DNA of 64,000 nt from Dyadobacter luticola (GTDB taxonomy: Bacteria; Bacteroidota; Bacteroidia; Cytophagales; Spirosomataceae), in the NCBI RefSeq assembly GCF_005860805.1, contig NZ_VCEJ01000005.1:496001-560000 (forward strand), given 5' to 3'. A program made the translations under genes and the position numbers. Shown here in pieces: positions 35,021 to 42,379 of this stretch (position 1 is its first letter; the number at the start of each line of letters is the position of its first letter). Under the pieces are notes generated by a model. The model did not search any database. It had not been told where the DNA came from and worked only from the letters and a program-made list of their open reading frames with translations.

Positions 35021-36205
35021 TTAATTGAGGATAATTTCTTCGGTCCCGTCGGTGATTTTCACTTTATAGCAAGGCAGGTCAATGTGATATTTTTCCAGGT
35101 ATGCGGCTTTCATTGTTTCTTCAAACGCGGGCACCGCTTCTTTTTTAACAAGATTAATGGTACAGCCTCCAAATCCACCACCCATCATGCGAGCACCAAT
35201 TACGGCTTGATTTTCAACAGTTTCTGCTACCAGAAAATCCAGTTCTTCGCAGCTTACCTCGTATTCGTCCTGCAAGCCATAATGTGTTTCGTACATTTTT
35301 TTGCCAAAATCAGGCAGATTGCCCTGTATGAGCAGATCGCAGGCATCCTGTACGCGGCGGATTTCTTCGGTGATGAACTTGCATCTTCTGTAAACTACAT
35401 CGCCCAGTTCTTCCCGATGCTGGTTTACAAATTCCGGCGTCGTATCCCGCAGACTTTGAATGGAAGCATCATATTTTTGAAGTATACTGATCCCTTTTTC
35501 ACATTCAAGCCGCCGGGTGTTGTATTCCGAGCTTGCCAGGGAATGTTTTACGCTGGTATCGCAAAGCACGATCAGGTATTCGTCCATTGGGAAAGGAAAA
35601 TATTCGTATTCCAGCGAGCGGCAGTCGAGGCGGATCACAGCTTCCTGTTTTCCGAAAGCAGAAGCAAACTGGTCCATGATACCACATTGCACGCCAACGT
35701 ACTCGTTCTCAGCTTTCTGAGCCATTTTTACAATGCCAAAACGATTCAGACCAAGCGAGTAAATTTCATTTAACGCAAAAAGCAGGCAACATTCCAAAGC
35801 TGCGGAAGAAGATAATCCTGCCCCAACCGGAACATTACCCCCAAAAGCCGCCTGAAAACCGCCGATTTTTAAGCCTTTCTTATGGATCTGATCAACAATC
35901 GAAATCTGATAATGCGGCCAGGAAGCGGCTGGTTTGGATAAATCACCCAAAGAAAAACTGTAAGTTTCGTCCAGGTCTGTCGCGAATAAAATGACCTGAT
36001 CATCCTCTCTCGGCGCGATGACAAAATACACGGCCTTATCCACGCTGGCCGGCAGTACGAAACCATTATTATAGTCGGTATGCTCGCCGATGAGGTTAAT
36101 CCGGCCGGGAGAGCGGAATGTTCTCACCTTTTCAGAAGATATCTCATCTCTGAATTTTGCAAAATATTTTTCTTTAACAAATGCTGCTAAACTTTGTTCT
36201 GACAC
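35021..36205 (-). CDS. galK: Galactokinase
   Basis: 394 residues from GTG 36205. GHMP kinase motifs are complete: RSPGRINLIGEHTDYNNG (about 31-48, substrate binding), VPVGAGLSSSAALE (about 125-138, ATP phosphate loop), VQCGIMDQFASAFG (catalytic Asp) and MMGGGFGGCTINLV (third motif). It phosphorylates galactose to galactose-1-phosphate in the cytoplasm. galT and galE, the rest of the Leloir pathway, are not in the window. It lies 23 bases after the 2-hydroxyacid dehydrogenase gene, so those genes may be cotranscribed. Confidence 0.94.
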   Translation of the reverse strand: MSEQSLAAFVKEKYFAKFRDEISSEKVRTFRSPGRINLIGEHTDYNNGFVLPASVDKAVYFVIAPREDDQVILFATDLDETYSFSLGDLSKPAASWPHYQISIVDQIHKKGLKIGGFQAAFGGNVPVGAGLSSSAALECCLLFALNEIYSLGLNRFGIVKMAQKAENEYVGVQCGIMDQFASAFGKQEAVIRLDCRSLEYEYFPFPMDEYLIVLCDTSVKHSLASSEYNTRRLECEKGISILQKYDASIQSLRDTTPEFVNQHREELGDVVYRRCKFITEEIRRVQDACDLLIQGNLPDFGKKMYETHYGLQDEYEVSCEELDFLVAETVENQAVIGARMMGGGFGGCTINLVKKEAVPAFEETMKAAYLEKYHIDLPCYKVKITDGTEEIILN

Positions 36206-36228
36206 GGTTAATGCTGATTTGATTACTA

Positions 36229-37170
36229 TTAATATCCTTTTTTGAGATCGACCTGATTGATGACACTGCCGCCGTTTTCAATGGCGAAAATGTTGTTGAG
36301 AAACAGGTCAACCTTACCAATGTGCTCGTCTCTGTGGCCACCGCCGGTATGCTGGGTAAGGATTACATTGTCCATTTTCCAAAGCGGATTATCGGGTTGA
36401 AGTGGCTCTGATTCAGTCACATCCAACACGGCGCCGTCCAGTTGCTTCGATTGCAATGCTTCGATTAAAACCTTCTCGTCGGTAGTGTCACCACGTCCGA
36501 TGCTGGCATAAACACTTCCGGTTTTCATTCTCGAAAAGAATTCGGCGTCGGCAAAATTACTCGCGGTACCCGGCAATGTATTGATCACCACATCCGCGAA
36601 AGGCAGTTCGGAAAGAAGCTCTTCGCGGCTATGCAAATTGGCCAGTGAAGACGTCCGGCCGAATAAATGTATCGAGCAGCCGAGGCCGGTCAGCACCGCA
36701 TGGACTGCCTGCGCAAGCGTACCTGCTCCGAGTACGACCACATTTTGCTTAAAAATAATTTTCAGCTGCGGCCGCAGTCCGTGGCCGATCCACTCGGTTT
36801 TTTGTTTCAAAAGTGTCAGCTTGTCGAGGCCCCGGTAGAGTGCGAGTATCCCGCCTACGATCGTTTCTGCGCAGGGACGGGCAAACCAGTCGCCCATATT
36901 TGCTACCAAAGTTTCATTGGATAGCGGCAGTTCGGCGTATTGGTTCATGCCCACAGAATCCAGCTGCCAGAATTTCAGGTTCGCAGGCACAGTTTCAAAC
37001 CACTCCACTGGCGGGTTTCCCAGCAAATAATCAGCTTCCTGAAAATGCGAAATGGTGTCTTCTTTTGACGGGCTCTCGGCGCGGAAATAAATAGTATGTG
37101 GCGGAGACAACCTATCCCGGAGCTGTTGCCACAGCGGCTCGTCCAGGGCAGAATAGCAGTAGATGATCAT
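36229..37170 (-). CDS. D-isomer-specific 2-hydroxyacid dehydrogenase family protein
   Basis: 313 residues. The NAD-binding region VVVLGAGTLAQAVHAVL (about 140-156) has a GxGxxx pattern, then FADVVINTLPGTASN, SVYASIGRGDTTDEKVL (conserved catalytic Arg), DGAVLDVTESEPLQPDNPLW (conserved Glu) and NVILTQHTGGG (catalytic His). Substrates of the family include glyoxylate, hydroxypyruvate and phosphoglycerate; none can be chosen here. It is first in a likely operon with galK and galM, an odd grouping. Confidence 0.88.
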   Translation of the reverse strand: MIIYCYSALDEPLWQQLRDRLSPPHTIYFRAESPSKEDTISHFQEADYLLGNPPVEWFETVPANLKFWQLDSVGMNQYAELPLSNETLVANMGDWFARPCAETIVGGILALYRGLDKLTLLKQKTEWIGHGLRPQLKIIFKQNVVVLGAGTLAQAVHAVLTGLGCSIHLFGRTSSLANLHSREELLSELPFADVVINTLPGTASNFADAEFFSRMKTGSVYASIGRGDTTDEKVLIEALQSKQLDGAVLDVTESEPLQPDNPLWKMDNVILTQHTGGGHRDEHIGKVDLFLNNIFAIENGGSVINQVDLKKGY

Positions 37171-37248
37171 TTAATCTTTTTGTTTACAATGTTATATAAA
37201 ATCCGATTGCAAACCAGAAAAAGGTCGCGCCAGGCCAAAATCGTCGTG

Positions 37249-37773
37249 CTATTTTTCTTTAAATGACGCTAGGATTTTTCTTCCACGCGAAAGTATTGCA
37301 GGCTTTTCGTAGGCCATGCTTTCTTCGATTGCATACCGGAGTTCGTCCTTGATTTCCGGGTAAATGTTGGAAAGATTAAAAAGGATCGTGAGCGAGTAGG
37401 CGCGGATTGCGATGGCTGTCTGCCGTTTTCGGATGAATTTGAAACAGGTATCCATCACATCTCCATGAAATTTTTCCGGAATGTTGATTTGTTCCAAAAT
37501 GCGGGTAATGTTCCTCAGAATCGCATCGTGAGCGTCTGTCCTTTTCAGCTGCCCGACCAGCATTTCAATATAAGGTTCAATGTATTCCGGCCTTTTTATT
37601 GCCGCGATACTCAAACTACGCGCCGCGCGCTGGGACAGCCGGTTGTCTTTTGACAAAAAACATTCAACCAACTCGTGAAACGTTTCCGGCGAAGTACAGG
37701 CATAATCTGCAATTTGGTTCGCAAAGATTTTGGCATGTGCCGGGCCGGTCAGTAAACTAGTCTGAATGTTCAT
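37249..37773 (-). CDS. HEAT-repeat-like hypothetical protein
   Basis: 174 residues, all alpha helical. Helix pairs such as FHELVECFLSKDNRLSQRAA, RSLSIAAIKRPEYIEPYIEM and TAIAIRAYSLTILFNLSNIY have the amphipathic pattern of HEAT/ARM repeats, used as protein-binding scaffolds. No catalytic motif and no signal peptide. I do not recognise a named family. It is followed by a 78-base gap to the dehydrogenase gene. Confidence 0.65.
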   Translation of the reverse strand: MNIQTSLLTGPAHAKIFANQIADYACTSPETFHELVECFLSKDNRLSQRAARSLSIAAIKRPEYIEPYIEMLVGQLKRTDAHDAILRNITRILEQINIPEKFHGDVMDTCFKFIRKRQTAIAIRAYSLTILFNLSNIYPEIKDELRYAIEESMAYEKPAILSRGRKILASFKEK

Positions 37774-37787
37774 CCTATCCCTGATTC

Positions 37788-37823
37788 AAAAAGTGCCCCG
37801 ACTCGGAGAGCGGAGCACTTTTT
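37788..37823. terminator. Bidirectional-looking terminator after fumC
   Basis: AAAAAGTGC (37788-37796) pairs with GCACTTTTT (37815-37823), with CCG/CGG inside; T runs occur on both strands. It lies 20 bases after the fumC stop, on its transcript side. Confidence 0.82.
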
Positions 37824-37843
37824 AATTTTAACAAAAACTGAAA

Positions 37844-39244
37844 TTATTTGATTGTACCAACCATTTCCTCCGGTTTTACCCATGCATCGAATTCCTCCGG
37901 CGTCAGGTAACCCAGTGCCACGGCGGTTTCTTTTAATGTTGAACCGTTTTTATGCGCAGTCTGAGCAATTTCAGCAGCTTTATAATATCCGATTTTGGTA
38001 TTCAATGCCGTGACGAGCATTAAAGAATTATTCACGTGTTTCCTGATATTCTCATGCAGCGGCTCGATTCCAATTGCGCAATTATCATTAAATGAAACAC
38101 ATACATCGCCGATCAGTCTCGCGGAATGCAGGAAGTTGTAAGCCATCAGCGGTTTGAAAACATTCAATTCAAAATGTCCGTTTGAGCCGCCGATACCGAT
38201 CGCCACATCATTACCCATCACCTGGGCCGCCACCATCGTCATCGCTTCACATTGCGTCGGGTTCACTTTTCCAGGCATGATCGAGCTCCCCGGCTCATTA
38301 TCAGGAATATGGATTTCACCGATCCCCGAGCGTGGGCCGGACGACAACATTCTGATATCATTTCCGATTTTCATCAAACTTACCGCCACGGTTTTCAATG
38401 CGCCGTGTGCTTCCACAATCGCATCGTGGGCGGCAAGCGCCTCGAATTTATTTTCCGCGGTAACAAAAGGCAGGCCCGTCAGCTGGGCAATGTGGCGCGC
38501 AACATTCTCGGAGTAACCTTCCGGCGTGTTAATGCCCGTTCCCACCGCGGTACCGCCCAAAGCGAGTTCAGAAAGGTGGGACAATGTATTGTAGATCGCC
38601 CGCAGGCCGTGATCCAGCTGGGACGCATAACCCGAAAATTCCTGGCCCAAAGTCAGCGGCGTCGCATCCATAAAGTGGGTACGGCCGATTTTAACCACAT
38701 TTTTAAATGCTTCGGATTTTGCTTTTAATGTATCCCGCAGCTTCGTGATACCCGGAATCGTAACGTCTACCAAAATTTTGTAAGCCGCAATGTGCATCGC
38801 GGTAGGGTAGGTATCATTAGACGACTGCGACTTGTTTACATCGTCATTCGGATGAAGAAATTTGGTTTTATCAGACAAATCGCCACCCTGCAAAACGTGC
38901 CCGCGGTAAGCGATCACCTCGTTGCAGTTCATGTTGGATTGCGTACCGGAGCCTGTTTGCCAAACTACCAGCGGAAACTGGTCGTCGAGCTGTTCAGTGA
39001 GGATTTCGTCACAAACTTGTCCGATGAGATCACTTTTTTCCTGGGTAAGAATGCCCGCCTCGAAGTTGGTGATCGCGGCGGCTTTTTTGAGGTATGCGAA
39101 GGCTTTGATAATTTCCTTCGGCATTTTATTGATATCCTGGGCGATCGGAAAATTCTGGATAGAGCGTTGAGTCTGAGCGCCCCAATATACATGAGCAGGT
39201 ACCTGCACTTCGCCCATGGTGTCTTTTTCTATTCGGTATTCCAT
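37844..39244 (-). CDS. fumC: Fumarate hydratase class II
   Basis: 466 residues, typical of class II (iron-free) fumarase. The fumarase/aspartase superfamily signature GSSIMPGKVNPTQCEAM is in place (about residue 317), as are TGSGTQSNMNCNEV (about 98) and GRTHFMDATPLTLGQEFSGY with the active-site His. It catalyses reversible hydration of fumarate to malate in the TCA cycle, in the cytoplasm, as a tetramer. All motifs are intact. Monocistronic between its terminator and the nagB-like gene. Confidence 0.97.
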   Translation of the reverse strand: MEYRIEKDTMGEVQVPAHVYWGAQTQRSIQNFPIAQDINKMPKEIIKAFAYLKKAAAITNFEAGILTQEKSDLIGQVCDEILTEQLDDQFPLVVWQTGSGTQSNMNCNEVIAYRGHVLQGGDLSDKTKFLHPNDDVNKSQSSNDTYPTAMHIAAYKILVDVTIPGITKLRDTLKAKSEAFKNVVKIGRTHFMDATPLTLGQEFSGYASQLDHGLRAIYNTLSHLSELALGGTAVGTGINTPEGYSENVARHIAQLTGLPFVTAENKFEALAAHDAIVEAHGALKTVAVSLMKIGNDIRMLSSGPRSGIGEIHIPDNEPGSSIMPGKVNPTQCEAMTMVAAQVMGNDVAIGIGGSNGHFELNVFKPLMAYNFLHSARLIGDVCVSFNDNCAIGIEPLHENIRKHVNNSLMLVTALNTKIGYYKAAEIAQTAHKNGSTLKETAVALGYLTPEEFDAWVKPEEMVGTIK

Positions 39245-39398
39245 TTTTAATGTATAATAATAATGAAAATGATGAATGCGGATTACGCGGTAAAGTTAGG
39301 TTTGGGCTTGCAGTTTTTGGGTATTTTTTGGTGATAAATGTTTAGTGCCTTAAAAAGAATGTTTAGATTGTCGCGGTGCACCTTCACGATTTCCAAGT

Positions 39399-40139
39399 AT
39401 GACCCCAAAAATTAGCATCTACCCCGATTACAACAGCATGAGCCTTGCTGCGGCCGATCGGGTGATAACGCTTCTTGCCAAAAAACCAAATGCTGTCATT
39501 TGTCTTCCTTCCGGCAGCACGCCGCTCGGCATGTTCCAGGCGCTGGTAGCGGCCAACCAAAAAGGCGCTACGGACTTTTCAAAATGCGTCTTTATCGGTC
39601 TGGACGAGTGGATTGGCCTGAATGGTGAAGACGACGGCAGCTGCCGCGACCTGCTTGACCGCGACTTCTTGAAGCCGATCGGGATGCGTGATAATCAGAT
39701 CGTCTACTTCGACGGAAAAGCGCCCGATCCGCAATCGGAATGCGATCGGGTAAATAAAATTCTGGATGGTTTGGGAGGGCTGGACCTGATTGTTCTGGGC
39801 GTTGGCATGAATGGTCATTTGGCTTTAAATGAACCAGGTACGCCCTGGGACTTGCACGCCCACGTTTCTGAGCTGGACCCGGTTACCATTGAAGTTGGTC
39901 AAAAATATTTCAAAACCCCGACCGTACTCACTAAAGGTATCACAGTAGGTATCCGCAACATTCTGGAAGCCAAAACAGCTATTTTACTCGCCTCAGGAAA
40001 ATCAAAAGCAGAAGTTATCCGCAGGGCACTGGCCTTTCCGGTAACCACTGATTTTCCGACGACGGCTTTGCAAAATCATTTGAATGCGGAGATTATGCTG
40101 GATAAAGATGCGGCGGAATTGGTTGCGCCGAATCGGTAA
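39399..40139 (+). CDS. Glucosamine/galactosamine-6-phosphate isomerase family protein
   Basis: 246 residues. NagB-family motifs: LPSGSTPLGMF (phosphate site), FIGLDEWIGL with catalytic Asp69, and VLGVGMNGHLALNEPG with His140 and Glu145. In E. coli NagB the triad is Asp141-His143-Glu148 within GxDGH; here the Asp position is Asn138, as seen in AgaI-like relatives. So the substrate may be galactosamine-6-phosphate or another aminosugar phosphate rather than glucosamine-6-phosphate. The reaction is isomerisation with deamination. No nagA or PTS gene is nearby. Confidence 0.85.
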   Translation: MTPKISIYPDYNSMSLAAADRVITLLAKKPNAVICLPSGSTPLGMFQALVAANQKGATDFSKCVFIGLDEWIGLNGEDDGSCRDLLDRDFLKPIGMRDNQIVYFDGKAPDPQSECDRVNKILDGLGGLDLIVLGVGMNGHLALNEPGTPWDLHAHVSELDPVTIEVGQKYFKTPTVLTKGITVGIRNILEAKTAILLASGKSKAEVIRRALAFPVTTDFPTTALQNHLNAEIMLDKDAAELVAPNR

Positions 40140-40177
40140 ATATCTGTAACTTTAATGTTGTTGATAAAAATAAGGAG

Positions 40178-40417
40178 ATGGAAACTGCTGCGGAACGAGA
40201 AAGAATTATGTTGGATGTGTCGGTGACGAGCCTGCAAAAAGACGCGCTCATGACCATTTTAAAAGCGCTGGACATTGAGGTAAATGAACATATCCTATCA
40301 GACGAAGCCGAGGATCTTGCACTCGGACTGGCAATGTTGGAAGGAAAAAAAGAAGGAATTGCTAGCTCAACTGAAAAACAGGAATTTGAGTCATTTCTTT
40401 TTAGGAAGAATTTATGA
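40178..40417 (+). CDS. Antitoxin of a RelE-type pair
   Basis: 79 residues from ATG 40178; an ATG at 40208 with GAGAAAG before it is an alternative giving 69 residues (LDVSVTSLQKDALMTILKAL). The end is Lys/Glu rich. Its TGA stop overlaps the toxin start in ATGA at 40414-40417. The role is inferred from context. Confidence 0.7.
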   Translation: METAAERERIMLDVSVTSLQKDALMTILKALDIEVNEHILSDEAEDLALGLAMLEGKKEGIASSTEKQEFESFLFRKNL

Positions 40418-40677
40418 GATATGAGTACACAAGAGCATTTATAAGGGATACAAAAAAGCTGCCGGAAGACATAAGAGCGGACATTAAAGCGATAATCGAA
40501 CAGGTGAATTTAGCGGCAGGATTAGTAGAAATCGGTAATCTCAAAAAAATGAAGGGATTCTCAAATGCCTACCGGGTCAGGATTGGAGACTATCGGATAG
40601 GCATTTTTCTTGAAGAAGACACTGTTATATTTGCAAGGGTCTTGCACCGAAAAGAGGTGTACAGATTTTTTCCTTGA
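40414..40677 (+). CDS. RelE-type mRNA interferase toxin
   Basis: 87 residues with the complete RelE pattern: YTRAFIRDTKKLPEDIRADI, NLKKMKGFSNAYRVRIGDYR, IGIFLEEDTVIFARVLHR and a C-terminal KEVYRFFP in which Lys/Tyr/Arg residues serve in RNA binding and cleavage. It should cut mRNA on the ribosome. Overlap by four bases with the antitoxin indicates coupled translation. Confidence 0.9.
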   Translation: MRYEYTRAFIRDTKKLPEDIRADIKAIIEQVNLAAGLVEIGNLKKMKGFSNAYRVRIGDYRIGIFLEEDTVIFARVLHRKEVYRFFP

Positions 40678-40695
40678 AAGTAACCCCACCACATT

Positions 40696-41082
40696 TTGAA
40701 TCTCGACGAAAAGATTATTGCTTCGGAAGCGCGTGTTTTTAAGACGGTTTTTCCAAATAATACCAATCACTACGATACACTTTTTGGCGGTACGGCTTTG
40801 TCGATGATGGACGAAGTCGCTTTTATTGCTGCCACGCGATTTTCACGGTTAAGGTGTGTGACCGTTTCTACGGACCGCATTGATTTTACGCATCCGATCC
40901 CGGCGGGAACAATTATCGAGCTCGTGGGACGTGTGGAAACCGTCGGAAATACCAGTATGAAAGTGCGTGTAGACATTTTTGTTGAGAAAATGTACGAAGA
41001 GGGTCGGGAGAAGGCGGTGACCGGCATTTTTACTTTTGTCGCGCTGGACGAAAACCATAAGCCGACCAAAATTGTCATTTAG
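40696..41082 (+). CDS. Acyl-CoA thioesterase, hotdog fold (YciA-like)
   Basis: 128 residues from TTG 40696; the next ATG lies beyond the active site, so the TTG start is needed. The hotdog fold motif is NNTNHYDTLFGGTALSMMDE, with catalytic Asn/His/Asp region, then AATRFSRLRCVTVSTDRIDF and GTIIELVGRVETVGNTSMKV. These hexameric cytoplasmic enzymes hydrolyse acyl-CoA and control free CoA. It begins 18 bases after the toxin gene but is functionally unrelated. Confidence 0.87.
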   Translation: MNLDEKIIASEARVFKTVFPNNTNHYDTLFGGTALSMMDEVAFIAATRFSRLRCVTVSTDRIDFTHPIPAGTIIELVGRVETVGNTSMKVRVDIFVEKMYEEGREKAVTGIFTFVALDENHKPTKIVI

Positions 41083-41139
41083 GTTCCGGTGAATGTTCGC
41101 CGGTTTGTAATTAAATGCGTCAAAAATTTCGGCGATTAC

Positions 41140-41147
41140 TATATTTG
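41140..41147 (+). promoter_or_regulatory. -7 element before the carbamoylation cassette
   Basis: TATATTTG matches TAnnTTTG exactly, 28 bases before the first SGNH gene. No TTG at the -33 position, so moderate confidence. Confidence 0.5.
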
Positions 41148-41175
41148 CACCTGACCTAATCAGCTCAGGATCGTA

Positions 41176-42210
41176 ATGAATTTACGCGTAGTCCTTTTTT
41201 CTTCGATTTTTTTCCTGATACTTTTCCTGCTCACTGAGCTTTTACTGCGTTTAAGCCTGCTTTTTCTGGGTTATCCCTTTCTGAAACCCGCCGATAATAT
41301 TTTTAAAAGCTACTACACCAATCTCGATCCGATCCGCAAAAAGGAAATTAAAAGCGATGACGAGATCTACGATGTGCTGATTCTGGGTGGTTCGGTGGTG
41401 AGTACGCCCTGGTCAAATCTGGAAGCCCGGCTCGATACGCTGCTTAGAAACGAATACAAGGGAAAGAAATTCGCCTTCTACAACATTGCCGGCGCCGGGC
41501 ATACTTCGCTCGATAATTATTTGAAATACAAATTATTAAAAGACCAGCGCTTCGATCTGGTACTCTATTACGAGGCGATCAATGAAAACCGGGCGAATAA
41601 CATTCCGGCAAAGGATTTCAGAAATGATTACTCGCACATTAAGTGGTATAATGACATTTACCTGCTGGAATCACATCCGGAAATCAATTTCACCGTCATT
41701 CCATACCTGGTCGACCGCACCATTCACTACATCAAAGACAAGGTAACGCATAAGGTTTACGTTAGCCAGGAAAAGGTCGATCCGCAATTTGCGCAATACG
41801 GCTCGGATATTAAAACGGCCGGTTCTTATGGAAAAAATTTGGAAGGGCTGGTCAGGATTGCGAAAGAACGCGGGGACAAGCTGGTGCTCATGAGTTATGC
41901 CACTTATTTTCCGCCGAATGTCAAACTCACTGGCGAGCAGGTAGATATGAGCCATTTTGCAGGTTGTATGTTTGCCTCACCGGTCACGATCTGGGGGAAA
42001 CCGGATAATGTTAAAAAAGGCGTGCAGACACATAACCTTGTACTTCGCAAGGTTGTAAAGGATTCGCAAGTAGCTTTTCTGGATATGGAGGCGCTGATGC
42101 CGAAAGATTCAACCATGTTTTGTGATGTTTGCCATGTCGCTGAGCCGGGAGCACAAAGGTTTGCACGAGAAGTGAGCGGATTTATTATTCGTGAAAAAAT
42201 GGTGCAGTAA
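41176..42210 (+). CDS. Membrane-anchored SGNH/GDSL-like hydrolase, cassette gene 1
   Basis: 344 residues. A single N-terminal membrane segment (about 5-33) precedes a periplasmic SGNH-like domain: block I is VLILGGSVVSTPW with Ser73 as likely nucleophile, YNIAGAGHTSLDNYL holds the Gly/Asn region, and the C-terminal catalytic Asp317-x-x-His320 is DVCHVAEPG. The family contains esterases and sugar O-acetyl transferases or esterases. It is the first gene of a five-gene group with a NodU/SxtI-type carbamoyltransferase, so it probably acts on the same glycan or lipid substrate. The substrate is inference. Confidence 0.75.
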   Translation: MNLRVVLFSSIFFLILFLLTELLLRLSLLFLGYPFLKPADNIFKSYYTNLDPIRKKEIKSDDEIYDVLILGGSVVSTPWSNLEARLDTLLRNEYKGKKFAFYNIAGAGHTSLDNYLKYKLLKDQRFDLVLYYEAINENRANNIPAKDFRNDYSHIKWYNDIYLLESHPEINFTVIPYLVDRTIHYIKDKVTHKVYVSQEKVDPQFAQYGSDIKTAGSYGKNLEGLVRIAKERGDKLVLMSYATYFPPNVKLTGEQVDMSHFAGCMFASPVTIWGKPDNVKKGVQTHNLVLRKVVKDSQVAFLDMEALMPKDSTMFCDVCHVAEPGAQRFAREVSGFIIREKMVQ

Positions 42211-42304
42211 GCTGAGCGTGCGGAGATTGTAAAAAAGATTTATTAACAAATAGCGTATTAAACTCCCGTTACCATTTGGCAAGGCCATGATCGTAAATTG
42301 CAGG

Positions 42305-42323
42305 GTTGAGCAAAATGCTTAAC
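42305..42323. repeat. Inverted repeat upstream of the carbamoyltransferase gene
   Basis: GTTGAGCA (42305-42312) and TGCTTAAC (42316-42323) form an 8-bp stem (one G-T) with an AAA loop. No U-tract follows. It may be an operator or a leader hairpin 57 bases before the ATG. Confidence 0.35.
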
Positions 42324-42379
42324 TTGCACGCCTTTTGCACGGTATGGGTGGAACTGTACACATAATTTAATTATTATTA

